Shown: positions 16,868-26,354, numbered from the stretch's first letter. The stretch is DNA of 64,000 nt from Streptomyces tirandamycinicus (GCF_003097515.1 NZ_CP029188.1:6802531-6866530); one strand, 5' to 3'. Notes: a model not told the origin generated them from the sequence alone. Numbers and translations: made by a program.

Positions 16868-18346
16868 TCAGTCGACGGGCCAGGTGTGCGCGGGCGCGTT
16901 GAGATGCATGTAGTCGATGTACTGCCGGGTCATCCGCCGCAGTGCCTCGTGGCGGGTCACACGGGCGGTGGCGTCGATGCGGTGGAACATCTCCGACTGC
17001 CACACCGCCCCGTTGCGGCCCGTGACACACCGCTGCTCGATGATCCCCAGCAGCGGCTCCCGCCACTGCGCGTCCATGCCCGACCACTCCAGTCCCCGGT
17101 GGGCGAGCGGCAGCAGACGCCGCAGCACCAGCTCGGCGGCCGGCACCTCGCCCATCCCCGGCCAGTACAGCAGGGCGTCGATCCCGTGCCGTGCGGCGGT
17201 GTGCAGATTGTCCTCGGCGGCCGCGAAGGACATGCGCGACCACACCGGACGCTCCTCCTCGACCAGCGCGCGGGTGAGCCCGTAGTAGAACGCCCCGTTG
17301 GCCAGCACGTCCGCGACCGTCGGCCCGGCGGGCAGCACCCGGTTCTCGACCCGCAGATGGGGCCGGTCGTGGGCCACCGCGTACACCGGGCGGTTCCAGC
17401 GGTAGATCGTCCCGTTGTGCAGGGTGAGTTCGGCGAGTTCCGGGATGTCGCCGCCCTCCAGCGTCTCCCTCGGGTCCTGGTCGTCGCAGAGCGGCAGCAG
17501 CGCGGGGAAGTAGCGCAGGTTCTCCTCGAAGAGGTCGAAGACGCTGGTGATCCAGCGCTCGCCGAACCACACACGGGGCCGTACGCCCTGCACCTTGATC
17601 TCCTCGGGGCGGGTGTCGGTCGCCTGCTCGAAGAGCGGGATGCGGGTCTCGCGCCACAGCTCCTTGCCGAACAGGAAGGGCGAGTTCGCCGCCAGGGCGA
17701 CCTGCACGCCCGCGATGGCCTGCGCCGCGTTCCAGTATCCCGCGAACTCATCGGGCGAGACCTGCAGATGGAACTGGGTGCTGGTGCAGGCGGCCTCCGG
17801 GGTGATCGTGTCCGCGTAGGTCCGCAGCCGGTCCACGCCGTCCACGGCGATCCTCAGATCCTCGCCCCGGGCGGCGAACACCTGCTCGTTGAGCAGCCGG
17901 TAGCGCGGGTTCTCCGAGAGGGCCGCCTCACCCACGTCCTTCTGCCGCAGCGTCGGCAGGATCCCCACCATCGCGAGATGCGCGCCCACCTGTGCGGCCC
18001 GCTCCTCGGCGTGGTTGAGCGCGTCCCTGATCTCCTGCTCCCAGGCGTCCGGACCCCCGGCCGTCAGCCGCCGAGGTGGAATGTTGATCTCCAGGTTGAA
18101 CCGGCCCAGCTCGCTGGACCAGGCCGGATCGGCGATCGCCTCGAGCACGTCGGTGCTGCGCATCGCCGGTTCGGCGGCGCCGTCGACGAGGTTCAGCTCG
18201 ATCTCCAGGCCGACCTGCGGCCTCTCCGACTCGAAACGTGCCTCGCGCAGCATCAGCGCGAAGGTGTCGAGGCAGTCCTGCATCTTGTTGCGGTACCGAC
18301 GGCGGTCGTCACGGGTGAACACCAGCGCCGGGACGTCTCGTCCCAT
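16868..18346 (-). CDS. Glutamate-cysteine ligase-like (GCS2 family) carboxylate-amine ligase
   Basis: The 492-residue protein starts MGRDVPALVFTRDDRRRYR. It has the family core: VGLEIELNLVDGAAEPAM (a metal-binding Glu pair), RFNLEINIPPRRL, then ACTSTQFHLQVSPDEF and HLRVENRVLPAGPT. GCS2-type enzymes join glutamate to an amine (cysteine in the founding cases) with ATP. This version is a widely shared actinomycete paralogue, longer than the ergothioneine enzyme EgtA, with no ergothioneine genes nearby, so its actual amine substrate is unknown. GGGAGGGCCG sets the ATG at 18346. Confidence 0.85.
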   Translation of the reverse strand: MGRDVPALVFTRDDRRRYRNKMQDCLDTFALMLREARFESERPQVGLEIELNLVDGAAEPAMRSTDVLEAIADPAWSSELGRFNLEINIPPRRLTAGGPDAWEQEIRDALNHAEERAAQVGAHLAMVGILPTLRQKDVGEAALSENPRYRLLNEQVFAARGEDLRIAVDGVDRLRTYADTITPEAACTSTQFHLQVSPDEFAGYWNAAQAIAGVQVALAANSPFLFGKELWRETRIPLFEQATDTRPEEIKVQGVRPRVWFGERWITSVFDLFEENLRYFPALLPLCDDQDPRETLEGGDIPELAELTLHNGTIYRWNRPVYAVAHDRPHLRVENRVLPAGPTVADVLANGAFYYGLTRALVEEERPVWSRMSFAAAEDNLHTAARHGIDALLYWPGMGEVPAAELVLRRLLPLAHRGLEWSGMDAQWREPLLGIIEQRCVTGRNGAVWQSEMFHRIDATARVTRHEALRRMTRQYIDYMHLNAPAHTWPVD

Positions 18347-18827
18347 CGGCCCTCCCGAATCTCCTCGGATCTCCTCGGGCCCGGCCCTCCCAGGGTGCCA
18401 CCGCCCGTCCTGCCGGACCAGCGAGACGGCCGGACGCGGGCCCGGGCCCGCGGCTCTTCCGCGCCGCGGGCGCGGCCGCCGCACGGCCCCCCGTCAGCGC
18501 CGCCCCGGCTGCCTCGGTGGCCTCGGTGGCCGCGATGGGCCTGTCAGCTCCGTCAGCGCCGCCAGTAGTCGGGTGGGGGAGCGTCCCCGCCGTCCGGCCG
18601 GGATCGCCGGTCGCCGCGGGTCTGCGTCCATGACGCGACCGGCGACGGCCGCCGGTCCCGGGATTCCGCCCCCCGGTGGTGCCGAAACGCCTCCCGTGCG
18701 GTGACGGCGCCGGGCCCCGGCCCGTACCGGGGCCTGGTGTCGGCGCCCGGACGCCGCCGGGCCGTGGGCCGCCGGCCGGCGCCTGCCGCGCCTGCCGGCC
18801 GAAGCGCTCCGCCCACGGCCCGTCCGC
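18347..18827. other. Intergenic region, no gene seen
   Basis: Roughly 480 bases of very GC-rich DNA lie between two leftward genes. Apart from a 16-base palindrome at 18436-18451 (GCGGGCCC and its mirror arm), nothing with coding character or a clear regulatory motif was found. The promoter of the ligase gene should be at the low-coordinate end. Confidence 0.4.
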
Positions 18828-20597
18828 TCATCGGCCTCCGCCCTCGGAGGGAGCTCCGACCTTTGCCGAGACTCCAGCCGGAGCTCCTTCCGCAACACCT
18901 CCCACCACCCCGTCCGCGACACCCTCCGCAACTCCCCCCGCGCCGCCCGCCGTTCCGCCCCCGCCGGTCCGGATGCCGCCCCGGGGCCGTGCCTCGCTGA
19001 ACGGACGCACGTCCTGGCCGCAGACGGCTCCCTCCGGTGGGAGGACGCCGTCGACGAGGTAGCGGCGTTCGTAGTCGTCCACGCAGAGACTCGGGTTGAC
19101 GACGGACGAGTGCCCGTATCCGTCCACGGTCAGCAGGCGTGCGCGGGCGAGCTGCCGGGTCATCGCCACCGCACCCTGGTACGGGGTCGCCGGGTCGTAC
19201 CGGGTGTTGACCACGAGCACGGGGTTCGCCGTCGGGCGGTTCCACGGACCCGTGTAGGCGGCGGCGGCCGTCGCCGGCCAGGTGGCACACGGCTCGCTCG
19301 CCCACGCGACGGCCCGCCCGAGGTCACCGGCCCGGCCGTAGCCGAACTCCGCCAGATCGGGAAACCGCCGTGGATCACGCGGATTGGGGCTCTCCGAGCA
19401 GCGGATCGCGTCGATCTGCTCGAACCCCGGGTAGGGCAGGGGGCCTTCCGGCGCGGCAGGCTCCTGCGGGGGCCGGCGGTCCCACAGGTCCTCCAGCGCC
19501 CACGCCAGGTCGTACCAGCCGGGGTCGACGGCGTACAGGCCGCTGAGCACCGTGGTGACCGTCCTGGCGTAGGTCCACGACCCCTGGGGGTGCTCCTGCA
19601 GGCGCAGCATCAGCCTGCCGAACTTCGCGCGGGTCGCCGCGGGGCTGCCGGCGGAGAACGCACAGCGGTCGGCGGCCGCGCGCCCGCAGTGGTCGAGGAA
19701 CTGGCGCAGGGTCGCGGCCGATCCCAGGTCGACGCCCTCCCGCAGGAACGTCGACAGCCGCGGCTGGGCCGTGGGGCCTCCGTCCACCCAGGCCTTCGGG
19801 TCGATGTTGCCGTCCAGGACCATCGCCCGGACCTTGCCGGGGAAGAGATTGGCGTACGTCGCGCCCAGGAACGACCCGTACGACACCCCGAGGAAGCTGA
19901 GCTGCTCGTCGCCCACGGCCTGCCGGAGCCGGTCCAGGTCGTGCGCCGTGTCGGCGGTGGAGACGTACCGCAGCAGCCGCGCATCGCGCTGCTCGCAGAG
20001 CCGGCCGAGCTCGGCGTAGGCGTCGACCCAGGCCTCGGTCTGTCGCTCGCCGACGGGGAAGCCGAAGGGTATCCGCTCCAGCCACCGGTACGCCGCTTCG
20101 GCGGTGGGGAAGCAGCGGACCGAGGTGCTCCGGCCGGCCCCCCGCGGGTCCCAGCTGGCGATGTCGAAACGCTGCCGCAGTTCCTCGGGGAAGAGTTCGT
20201 ACCACTGCGGCAGTGCCTCGGTTCCCGCTCCTCCGGGGCCGCCGGGGTTGAAGAACAGAGTTCCCAGCCGCGGCCCCGGCCCCGTCGCCGGGCGCCTGAT
20301 GACCGCGAGGTCCACCGTGGGTCCGGCGGGCCGGCGGTGGTCCAGCGGTGCCTTCGCGGTCGCGCAGTCGAAGCCGGGGGCCTCCTCGCAGGGGCTCCAG
20401 TCGAGGGCCGGAGCGGCATCCGCCGGAGCCGGGCCGTCGGCCGGGACGTCGGCCGGACCCGAGGCCGGGGAGCGGGCGGGGGCCGGGGCGCGGACCGGGG
20501 CGTGGGCCGGTCCGCCGATCACGCAGGCGCAGATCGTGGTGGCGACGGCGGCCGCGGCGAAGCGCCCGCGGCCGGTGGGGGATCGGGGTATGTGCAT
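18828..20597 (-). CDS. Secreted alpha/beta hydrolase, tripeptidyl-aminopeptidase-like (family S33)
   Basis: The 589-residue protein starts MHIPRSPTGRGRFAAAAVA, a signal peptide ending near AHAPVRA. It has the oxyanion motif LFFNPGGPGGAGTEALP, the nucleophile elbow SFLGVSYGSFLGATYANLF (Ser near 236), and a C-terminal TAP-like region with the acid VVNTRYDPATPYQGA and the catalytic His in VDGYGHSSVVNPS. Streptomyces SlpD/SlpE and tripeptidyl aminopeptidases have this layout and trim peptides outside the cell. A C-terminal tail of about 45 residues rich in Gly-Gly-Val-Ala repeats lies outside the fold. GGCAAAGGACGAGC sets the ATG at 20597. Confidence 0.87.
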   Translation of the reverse strand: MHIPRSPTGRGRFAAAAVATTICACVIGGPAHAPVRAPAPARSPASGPADVPADGPAPADAAPALDWSPCEEAPGFDCATAKAPLDHRRPAGPTVDLAVIRRPATGPGPRLGTLFFNPGGPGGAGTEALPQWYELFPEELRQRFDIASWDPRGAGRSTSVRCFPTAEAAYRWLERIPFGFPVGERQTEAWVDAYAELGRLCEQRDARLLRYVSTADTAHDLDRLRQAVGDEQLSFLGVSYGSFLGATYANLFPGKVRAMVLDGNIDPKAWVDGGPTAQPRLSTFLREGVDLGSAATLRQFLDHCGRAAADRCAFSAGSPAATRAKFGRLMLRLQEHPQGSWTYARTVTTVLSGLYAVDPGWYDLAWALEDLWDRRPPQEPAAPEGPLPYPGFEQIDAIRCSESPNPRDPRRFPDLAEFGYGRAGDLGRAVAWASEPCATWPATAAAAYTGPWNRPTANPVLVVNTRYDPATPYQGAVAMTRQLARARLLTVDGYGHSSVVNPSLCVDDYERRYLVDGVLPPEGAVCGQDVRPFSEARPRGGIRTGGGGTAGGAGGVAEGVADGVVGGVAEGAPAGVSAKVGAPSEGGGR

Positions 20598-21214
20598 GCT
20601 CGTCCTTTGCCGCCGCGACACCGGGCGTGGTCTGCCGTCAGGAGCCTTCGTCCCGATCCGACTTCGGCCCCGCCGGCCCCGCAACCCGCCTGCGGCCGAA
20701 CGGCCGTCACCCGTCGGGCGGAGCGGGCACCGCCGCACCGGCGGGGGCGCCCTCCCGCCATCGGCTGCCGCACCGGCCACGGCGGCCCCTCCCGGTGGGG
20801 CCCCGGCAACGGACCCCGCCCACCCCGCGGGGCGCACCGGTGCCGCCCTCCGCTGCGCCGCAGCGGCCGGCGCGGCCGCCGTGAGGCCGTCGCCGAACAC
20901 GACCCCGGTCACCCACCACCGCGACGGTACGGAGGCCGTCTCCGCGGCCGCCGCTCACCCGGGCGCCGGAGCTTCACCCGGATCGGGAGACCCGGGGTAC
21001 CGGCATGGCCCGCTGGGGCGCAGGCGGCGGCCCCGGCACGGGGCGCGTACGGCCGCCGGGGCTCTCCCCGCAGGCCCGCAGCCCGCAGGCCCGCAGGCCC
21101 GCAGGCCCGCAGGCCCGCAGGCCCGCAGGCACGCAGGCCGCGTCGATACCTCCCGGGGCCGGGCTCGCCCCGGAGCCCGCACGGTGTGGGCGGGATGCCC
21201 GGCCGCGGTCCGCT
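20598..21214. other. Intergenic region with an 8-bp repeat array
   Basis: About 617 bases lie between the secreted hydrolase and the lectin fusion gene, both leftward. Apart from the array at 21069-21139, no coding sequence or clear promoter was recognised; the hydrolase promoter should lie just above 20600. Confidence 0.45.
21069..21139. repeat. Tandem 8-bp repeat GCAGGCCC
   Basis: About nine head-to-tail copies of GCAGGCCC, with a few single-base variants, run through this stretch just downstream of the lectin-fusion stop codon. The array has no dyad structure and no spacers, so it is not CRISPR; it is a simple variable-number repeat. Confidence 0.85.
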
Positions 21215-23065
21215 CTACCGCCGTGTGCCGGCGTTCCACCGCTGGTCGGTGCCGTTGTCGAGCCGGTCGAATCCCAGTGAGCCGCCACGGGGTTCGAGGG
21301 CGAAGTGCGGGGCGATCAGCGGGTGGACCACTCCCGCGCCGTCGACGCCGAACCGCAGATTGAGGCCGTTGCGGCCGTCGACCGAGGAGCACGACCAGAT
21401 GCCGGCGCCTCGGTCGGTGTCCCCGCGGGAGTCGAGGCAGAAGTCGGGATCGGCGCCGTTGCGCAGCAGGCCGTTCGGCTCGAGGCGCCACTGCTGGGTG
21501 GTGGCCCCGTTGCAGGTGGTCGTGATGACGTCGGTGCGGTCCGCCATCACCCCGTCCTCGACGTCGAGGCACCGGCCCGTGGCGGCGTTGACCACCGGGT
21601 GGTAGCGCGTTCCGGGGACGATCGGCACCGGGACCGGTACCGCGTCCTTCGTCGGGGCCGGTGCGGACGGCTCGGTCGCGGCCGGGGGCCGGGTGCGCGT
21701 CGGCGAGGGCGAGGGCCGGGCCGAGGGCCGTCCGCCGGGGCTCGCCGTCCGGGTCGGCACCGGCGGTGGAGCCCCGAAGGTGGGGAACGCGCTCTCCGCC
21801 GTGGGCGCGGGCGCCGCCGCCGCGGGTTCGCGGGACGCGCCGGGGTCCCCGGAGAACGCCACCAGCGCGGCCCCGGCGGCGGCGGAGCCCGCCAGCACGA
21901 CCACCGCGCCGGCGATCAGCAGGACGGACCGGAGCGGACGGCGTGTGCTCCGCTCCAACGCCGCCCCGGCGGCCGCAAGCCCTGGACGGCCGGGTACCGC
22001 GCCCGCCGCCGTCCTGTTCGCGGACCGCGGTCCGCCGCCGGAGGTCACGAGCGCGGGCCCGGGGACGGAGTCCGGGACGGGCAGGTCCCCGAGCGTCCCG
22101 GACACCGGCAGGCGCGTGGTGTACTCAGCGCCGCCCCAGCCCAGCAGATGCCCGGCCAGGACCGTGCGGGGGTCGTCCGCCATCCGGGTCAGCTCGGCGA
22201 CCGCCCGGGCGCAGCGCGCACACCCGGCGAGGTGCAGGTCCAGATCCTCGCTGCGCCGCCCGTCCACGGGCCGGGTCGCCGCATCGATGATCCTGCGGAA
22301 GCCCAGGCACCGCTCGTCGCCCCGTTCCAGGTACGTACGGAGGAAGGCCTGGCGCATCGATTCCCGCGCCCGGTCCCGCAGGTCGGGAACGAGGTCGCCG
22401 CGGACCCCCAGATAGGCGGCGACCGTTGTGTCGGGCTCCTGGTCCACCACGGCGTACCAGAGCACGCCCCGGGTCAGGGCGGGGAGCCGGTAGAAGGCGT
22501 CCAGCACCGCTGCGGAGGCCTCCGACATTGACCCGTCCTCCGGTGGACCGGACCCGTCTTCCGGTGGACCGGACCCGTCGGTGGATGGAACGGACCCGCC
22601 GGCCGATGGAAGGGACCCGTCGGCCGTGAGTTCCCCGGTCACCGCGCCCGCCCCGGTCACCGCGCCCGCCGCGGACACCGCGCCGGAGTCCGCGTCGATC
22701 CAGGCGGCGAAGCCGGGCGAGAGCCGGTCCCGGCGGCCGCCGCGGGCCCAGTCGACGCCCACGCCCCGTACCAGCGTCAGCAGATGGTGGCGCCAGTGCC
22801 CGCGCGGCTCGATGCCCCGGCAGGCCTCCTCCGAGGCCCGCCGGAGCGCCTGGACGGCGAGCTGGTCGCCGGCGGTCTGATTGCGCCCGCAGAGCCTGGC
22901 GTAGGCGAGGACGGCGGGCAGATGGCGCCGTTTCAGCTCCCGGAGTGCCGGATGCGCGCGCGGGGCGCCGGAGCGGATCCGTTCCCCCAGCTCCGCGTCC
23001 GGCAGCGCTGAGTCGTCCCCCGGCCCGTGCCTCTGCGGCGGACCGGCGTCGTGGAGCTCTGGCAC
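21215..23065 (-). CDS. Sigma-factor-like / zinc-finger / transmembrane / ricin-type lectin fusion protein
   Basis: The 616-residue frame is read from the GTG at 23065 (GAGGAGACGC lies upstream). Residues about 30-120 resemble sigma-70 region 2 (ALRELKRRHLPAVLAYARL), and about 188-250 resemble region 4 (YRLPALTRGVLWYAVVDQEP, AAYLGVRGDLVPDLRDRARE). An anti-sigma-type zinc motif, HLAGCARC, follows at about 275-282. Near 373-395 is one membrane helix (SVLLIAGAVVVLAGSAAAGA), then a Pro/Thr-rich stalk, then a ricin-B trefoil from about 485 (NAATGRCLDVEDG, QQWRLEPNGLLRN, FCLDSRGDTDRG). Cytoplasmic regulator and external sugar-binding domain are thus in one chain. Whether the sigma-like part still binds DNA is unknown: the region 2 match is weak and a repeat-rich insert (22540-22690) separates the two parts. 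Confidence 0.75.
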   Translation of the reverse strand: MPELHDAGPPQRHGPGDDSALPDAELGERIRSGAPRAHPALRELKRRHLPAVLAYARLCGRNQTAGDQLAVQALRRASEEACRGIEPRGHWRHHLLTLVRGVGVDWARGGRRDRLSPGFAAWIDADSGAVSAAGAVTGAGAVTGELTADGSLPSAGGSVPSTDGSGPPEDGSGPPEDGSMSEASAAVLDAFYRLPALTRGVLWYAVVDQEPDTTVAAYLGVRGDLVPDLRDRARESMRQAFLRTYLERGDERCLGFRRIIDAATRPVDGRRSEDLDLHLAGCARCARAVAELTRMADDPRTVLAGHLLGWGGAEYTTRLPVSGTLGDLPVPDSVPGPALVTSGGGPRSANRTAAGAVPGRPGLAAAGAALERSTRRPLRSVLLIAGAVVVLAGSAAAGAALVAFSGDPGASREPAAAAPAPTAESAFPTFGAPPPVPTRTASPGGRPSARPSPSPTRTRPPAATEPSAPAPTKDAVPVPVPIVPGTRYHPVVNAATGRCLDVEDGVMADRTDVITTTCNGATTQQWRLEPNGLLRNGADPDFCLDSRGDTDRGAGIWSCSSVDGRNGLNLRFGVDGAGVVHPLIAPHFALEPRGGSLGFDRLDNGTDQRWNAGTRR

Positions 23066-23225
23066 CCTTGCGTCTCCTCGTCCCCCGAGGCACGGCCGAT
23101 CCGCCCCGCCTTGGGGCGCCGGTTCACTTGCCGGTGACAAACGCCCATGGTGGATCAGCGGGGCGGGCGGGAAAAGGTGTGTCCGCCGGTAAGTCGCGCG
23201 GCGCGGGCCCCCGATGGGCCGCTGG

Positions 23226-25289
23226 TCAGCCCACCCGTCCGACCCGGGCGAGGACCAGCACCGTGTCGTCGTGCGGCGGTCCGGGCAGCAGCCCGGCGAG
23301 AACGCGGTCGGCCGTCTCCTCCAGCGGGCCCATGGCACGGGCCAGTTCGGCGCGGAGCCGCGCCGTGCCCTGGTCGATGTCCCTGCCCCGCGCCTCGACG
23401 AGACCGTCGGTGTACAGGACCAGGGTGGCGCCGGACGGCAGCTCGGCCTCGGTCGTCGCGAAGGGATGGCCGCCGACCCCGAGCGGTGGGCCCGGCGCCG
23501 CGTCCACCGCCTCCACCCTGCCGTCGGGCAGCACCACCAGCGGCGGCGGATGGCCCGCGTTGCCGATCCGGGCGCGGCCGCGCCCGGGGTCGTACACCAG
23601 GTACAGGCAGGTGGCCAGCTCGATGCCCGCCTCCTGCGCGCAGGCGTCCAGCTCGGCCAGCAGCACCTCCGGCTCCTCGATGTGCCGGGCCAGCGTGTTC
23701 GCGGTGATGCGCAGCCGGCCCATGTCCGCGGCGGCGCGCACCCCGTGCCCCATCACGTCGCCGACGACGAGCGCGACGCGGCCCCCGGAGAGACCGATCA
23801 CGTCGTACCAGTCGCCCCCCACCTCGGTGGCATGACTGCCCGGCACATAGCGGTGCGCCACCCGTACATGGGGACTGGTCGCCAGGCGGGTGGGGAGCAG
23901 CGCGCGCTGGAGCGTGAGGGCGATGGTCTGCACCCGGCTGTAGAGCCGGGCGTTGTCCAGGCACAGCGCCGCACGGGAGGACAGTTCGGAGGCGAGGCTC
24001 AGATCCTGCTCGTCGAAGGCGGGACGGGCGGGCGAGCGGCCGAACATGGTGAGTCCCTGGACCGTCCCCCGGGCGATGAGCGGGGTGACGACGAGGCGGG
24101 CCAGGCCGCTTTCGAGGAGGATGCGTGCGCGGGCCCGGTTCAGCACGGTCCTCGTCGCGAACCGCTCGTCGACCGCGAAGCAGATGGGCCGGCCCGTCCG
24201 CAGGACCTGGTGGATCGCCGAGCCCGGGGGGTAGGTGACCCTGTCCAGACCGTGGACCAGCTCGGGCGCGGGGGGCGGCAGCACGGTGCCGGAGGCGATC
24301 CGCCGGGTGGTCAGGGGCAGTTCGGGGTCGAAGACCTCGGGCTCGTCCATCCAGTCCACCAGCTCCACCATCGAGGCGTCGGCGAAGTCCGGTACCACCG
24401 CGTCGACGAGCTCCCGCGCGGTGACAGCGACGTCGAGCGATGTGCCGATCCCGGCCGTGGCCCGGTCGAGCAGGGCCAGGCGCTGCCGCGCCGCGGTCGC
24501 CGCGAGGATGGCCTGCTCCCGGTCCGTGACGTCCACCATCAGTCCCCCCATGCCGGGCCGGGTCCCGACGGCCCGGCTCAGCGGGAAGAGGCTCACCGAC
24601 CGCACCTGGTCGCGGTCGGGACGGCCCGGTGTGCGCAGGCCCACGAGCGCGCCGATCAGGGGCCGGCCGTCCGCGGCAACGGCGCGGACCGTCCGCCCGA
24701 ACTCCCCGCCGTCGGAGGTGATCATGATCTCGTCCAGCGGGCGCCCGAGGTGCTCCTCGATGGGCAGGCCGTCCATGTCGGCGAGCGCCTGGTTGAGATG
24801 CACGTACCGCAGGTCCTCGTCGAGCATCAGCAGTCCGATCGGGCAGGTCTCGAAGAGGGCGTCCAGAAAGGCCAGGTTGGTCTTCACCCGGTCCAGCTCC
24901 GCCCCCGGGGCGGCCAGCCCGAGGACGACCGAGGAGCCCGTGCGCCCGGTGACGGGGAAGACCCGGAAGCCGCACCCGAAGACCGTGCCGTCGCGATGCC
25001 GTGCCGACAGCCTGCCGCGCCAGTAGCCGAACTCCCTGGCCCGCTGCGTGAGACCCTCGGCGGCACCGGGGGTGCCCGGCGGGGGGTCGGGGAACAGCAG
25101 GCCGGCGGGTCGTGCCAGGGCCTCTGCCGCGTCGTGCCCGAAGAGGTCCTCGGCCCCGGGACCCCAGAAGCAGATCCGCTCGTCCGCGTCGACGCCGAAG
25201 ACCGCGACCGACACGTGCTCCAGCAACGCTCCGGGTTCCGACCGGAGCGGACCGGGGTTGGTGCCGGCGCGCGGCCGGCCGGCTGACAC
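23226..25289 (-). CDS. PAS-PAS-GAF-SpoIIE (PP2C) phosphatase
   Basis: The 687-residue protein has a PAS domain near 20-110 (VAVFGVDADERICFWGPGAE), a second near 135-250 (CPIGLLMLDEDLRYVHLNQA), a GAF domain near 270-420 and a SpoIIE-type PP2C domain from about 470 (ATEVGGDWYDVIGLSGGR, VVGDVMGHGVRAAADMGRL, then ARIGNAGHPPPLVV and PHDDTVLVLARV; the Asp residues hold Mn2+). Such phosphatases dephosphorylate anti-sigma-factor antagonists in response to signals bound by PAS/GAF. AAAGGATCGTCCG in front of the GTG at 25289 sets the start; the frame is open to 25460, but that part is made of the tandem repeat at 25304-25347. No anti-sigma partner gene is adjacent. Confidence 0.88.
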   Translation of the reverse strand: MSAGRPRAGTNPGPLRSEPGALLEHVSVAVFGVDADERICFWGPGAEDLFGHDAAEALARPAGLLFPDPPPGTPGAAEGLTQRAREFGYWRGRLSARHRDGTVFGCGFRVFPVTGRTGSSVVLGLAAPGAELDRVKTNLAFLDALFETCPIGLLMLDEDLRYVHLNQALADMDGLPIEEHLGRPLDEIMITSDGGEFGRTVRAVAADGRPLIGALVGLRTPGRPDRDQVRSVSLFPLSRAVGTRPGMGGLMVDVTDREQAILAATAARQRLALLDRATAGIGTSLDVAVTARELVDAVVPDFADASMVELVDWMDEPEVFDPELPLTTRRIASGTVLPPPAPELVHGLDRVTYPPGSAIHQVLRTGRPICFAVDERFATRTVLNRARARILLESGLARLVVTPLIARGTVQGLTMFGRSPARPAFDEQDLSLASELSSRAALCLDNARLYSRVQTIALTLQRALLPTRLATSPHVRVAHRYVPGSHATEVGGDWYDVIGLSGGRVALVVGDVMGHGVRAAADMGRLRITANTLARHIEEPEVLLAELDACAQEAGIELATCLYLVYDPGRGRARIGNAGHPPPLVVLPDGRVEAVDAAPGPPLGVGGHPFATTEAELPSGATLVLYTDGLVEARGRDIDQGTARLRAELARAMGPLEETADRVLAGLLPGPPHDDTVLVLARVGRVG

Positions 25290-25303
25290 CGGACGATCCT
25301 TTC

Positions 25304-25347
25304 CGTCTGTGGCCGTCTGTGGCCGTCTGTGGCCGTCTGGCCGTCTG
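25304..25347. repeat. Tandem GTCTGTGGCC repeat upstream of the SpoIIE gene
   Basis: Four copies of a 10-base unit plus partial copies lie 15-60 bases upstream of the GTG start of the phosphatase gene, where the promoter and leader would be. Copy-number change here could alter promoter spacing. Confidence 0.75.
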
Positions 25348-25565
25348 AGGCCACCGGGGGCCGCCTGAGGCCGGTCCGCCGTGCGCCGGTGGCCCGTACC
25401 GGGGCGCCTCCCTGGCACCCATTGTGCGGACGCGGCGGCCGAACCGCCCACGTCGGGCACCCGTCCGTACGGGCCGCCCCCGCCGCGCCGGGTGCCGCCG
25501 CCCGCCCGACCGGCGGGGATCGCCGACGGTCACGGCCCCTGCGCCGGGCGTGCCCGGCCCGCGTC

Positions 25566-26354
25566 TCAGCGCCCGCCCGGCAGATCCGCGAGTTCGGCGG
25601 CCCGGCGGAGCACGCCGACGAGCATCGGACGGGTGAGCCGCCCGGTGAACGTGTTGCGCCGGCTTGGGTGGTAGCTGCCCAGAAGATGCAGCGGGTACGG
25701 AAAGCCCTCAGCGGCCGGCAGGACGGCATGCGCCCCGTGACCGAACGCGGGCCACGGCCGCGGCAGGGGGCGCCCGCTGCCGCGGATCGCCGGAAGGAGG
25801 GCCTGCCAGCCGAAGCCGCCCAGCGCGACCACGGCGCGGAGGCTCGGCGCCAGCAGCCGCAGCTCGGCCGACAGCCAGGGGCGGCACGCGTCGCGCTCGT
25901 CCGCCGCGGGCCGGTTCGCCGGAGGGGCGCAGTGCACGGGCGCGGTCAGCCGTACGCCCCGCAGGGTCAGCCCGTCCCCGGTGTGCCGGGAGGTGGGCTG
26001 CGACGCGAGGCCCACCTCGTACAGCGCGGCGAAGAGGAAGTCGCCTGCCGTGTCGCCGGTGAACATCCGCCCGGTCCGGTTCGCCCCGTGCGCCGCCGGG
26101 GCGAGACCGACCACGGCGAGGGGCGCGTCCGCGGGACCGAACCCGGGGACGGGGCGCCCCCAGTACTCCTGGTCCTGGAACGCCGCGCGTTTGACCCGGG
26201 CCACCTCCTCGCGCCAGGCGACGAGCCGGGGGCACGCACGGCACCGCGCGACCAGGCCGTCCAGCTCGTCCAGGCCGGCACAGCGGGGTGCGTGGCGGGC
26301 CGGGAACAACGGGTCGTCGGAGCGGGAGGCGTCCCGTCCGCGCGGTCGCTCCAT
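25566..26354 (-). CDS. Family 5 uracil-DNA glycosylase (UDGb type)
   Basis: The 262-residue protein has the [4Fe-4S] cysteines of the thermophile/actinobacterial UDG families: RCRACPRL (Cys38 and Cys41) and, further on, PVHCAPPANRP. The active-site loop VVGLAPAAHGANRTGRMFTG at residues 81-100 has Ala in place of the water-activating acid of families 1 and 4, the mark of family 5 (UDGb), and the second motif LLGSYHPSRRN contains the His. It removes uracil and other deaminated bases from double-stranded DNA. The ATG at 26354 begins MERPRGRDASRS. It stands alone, divergent from the universal stress gene. Confidence 0.9.
   Translation of the reverse strand: MERPRGRDASRSDDPLFPARHAPRCAGLDELDGLVARCRACPRLVAWREEVARVKRAAFQDQEYWGRPVPGFGPADAPLAVVGLAPAAHGANRTGRMFTGDTAGDFLFAALYEVGLASQPTSRHTGDGLTLRGVRLTAPVHCAPPANRPAADERDACRPWLSAELRLLAPSLRAVVALGGFGWQALLPAIRGSGRPLPRPWPAFGHGAHAVLPAAEGFPYPLHLLGSYHPSRRNTFTGRLTRPMLVGVLRRAAELADLPGGR

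Noticed and set aside
16868..18346. Ergothioneine enzyme EgtA
   Set aside because: Sequence and length fit a different GCS2 paralogue and no egtB-egtE genes are near.
18436..18451. Palindrome GCGGGCCC/GGGCCCGC as a terminator
   Set aside because: No loop, far from either gene end, and such GC words are frequent by chance at this composition.
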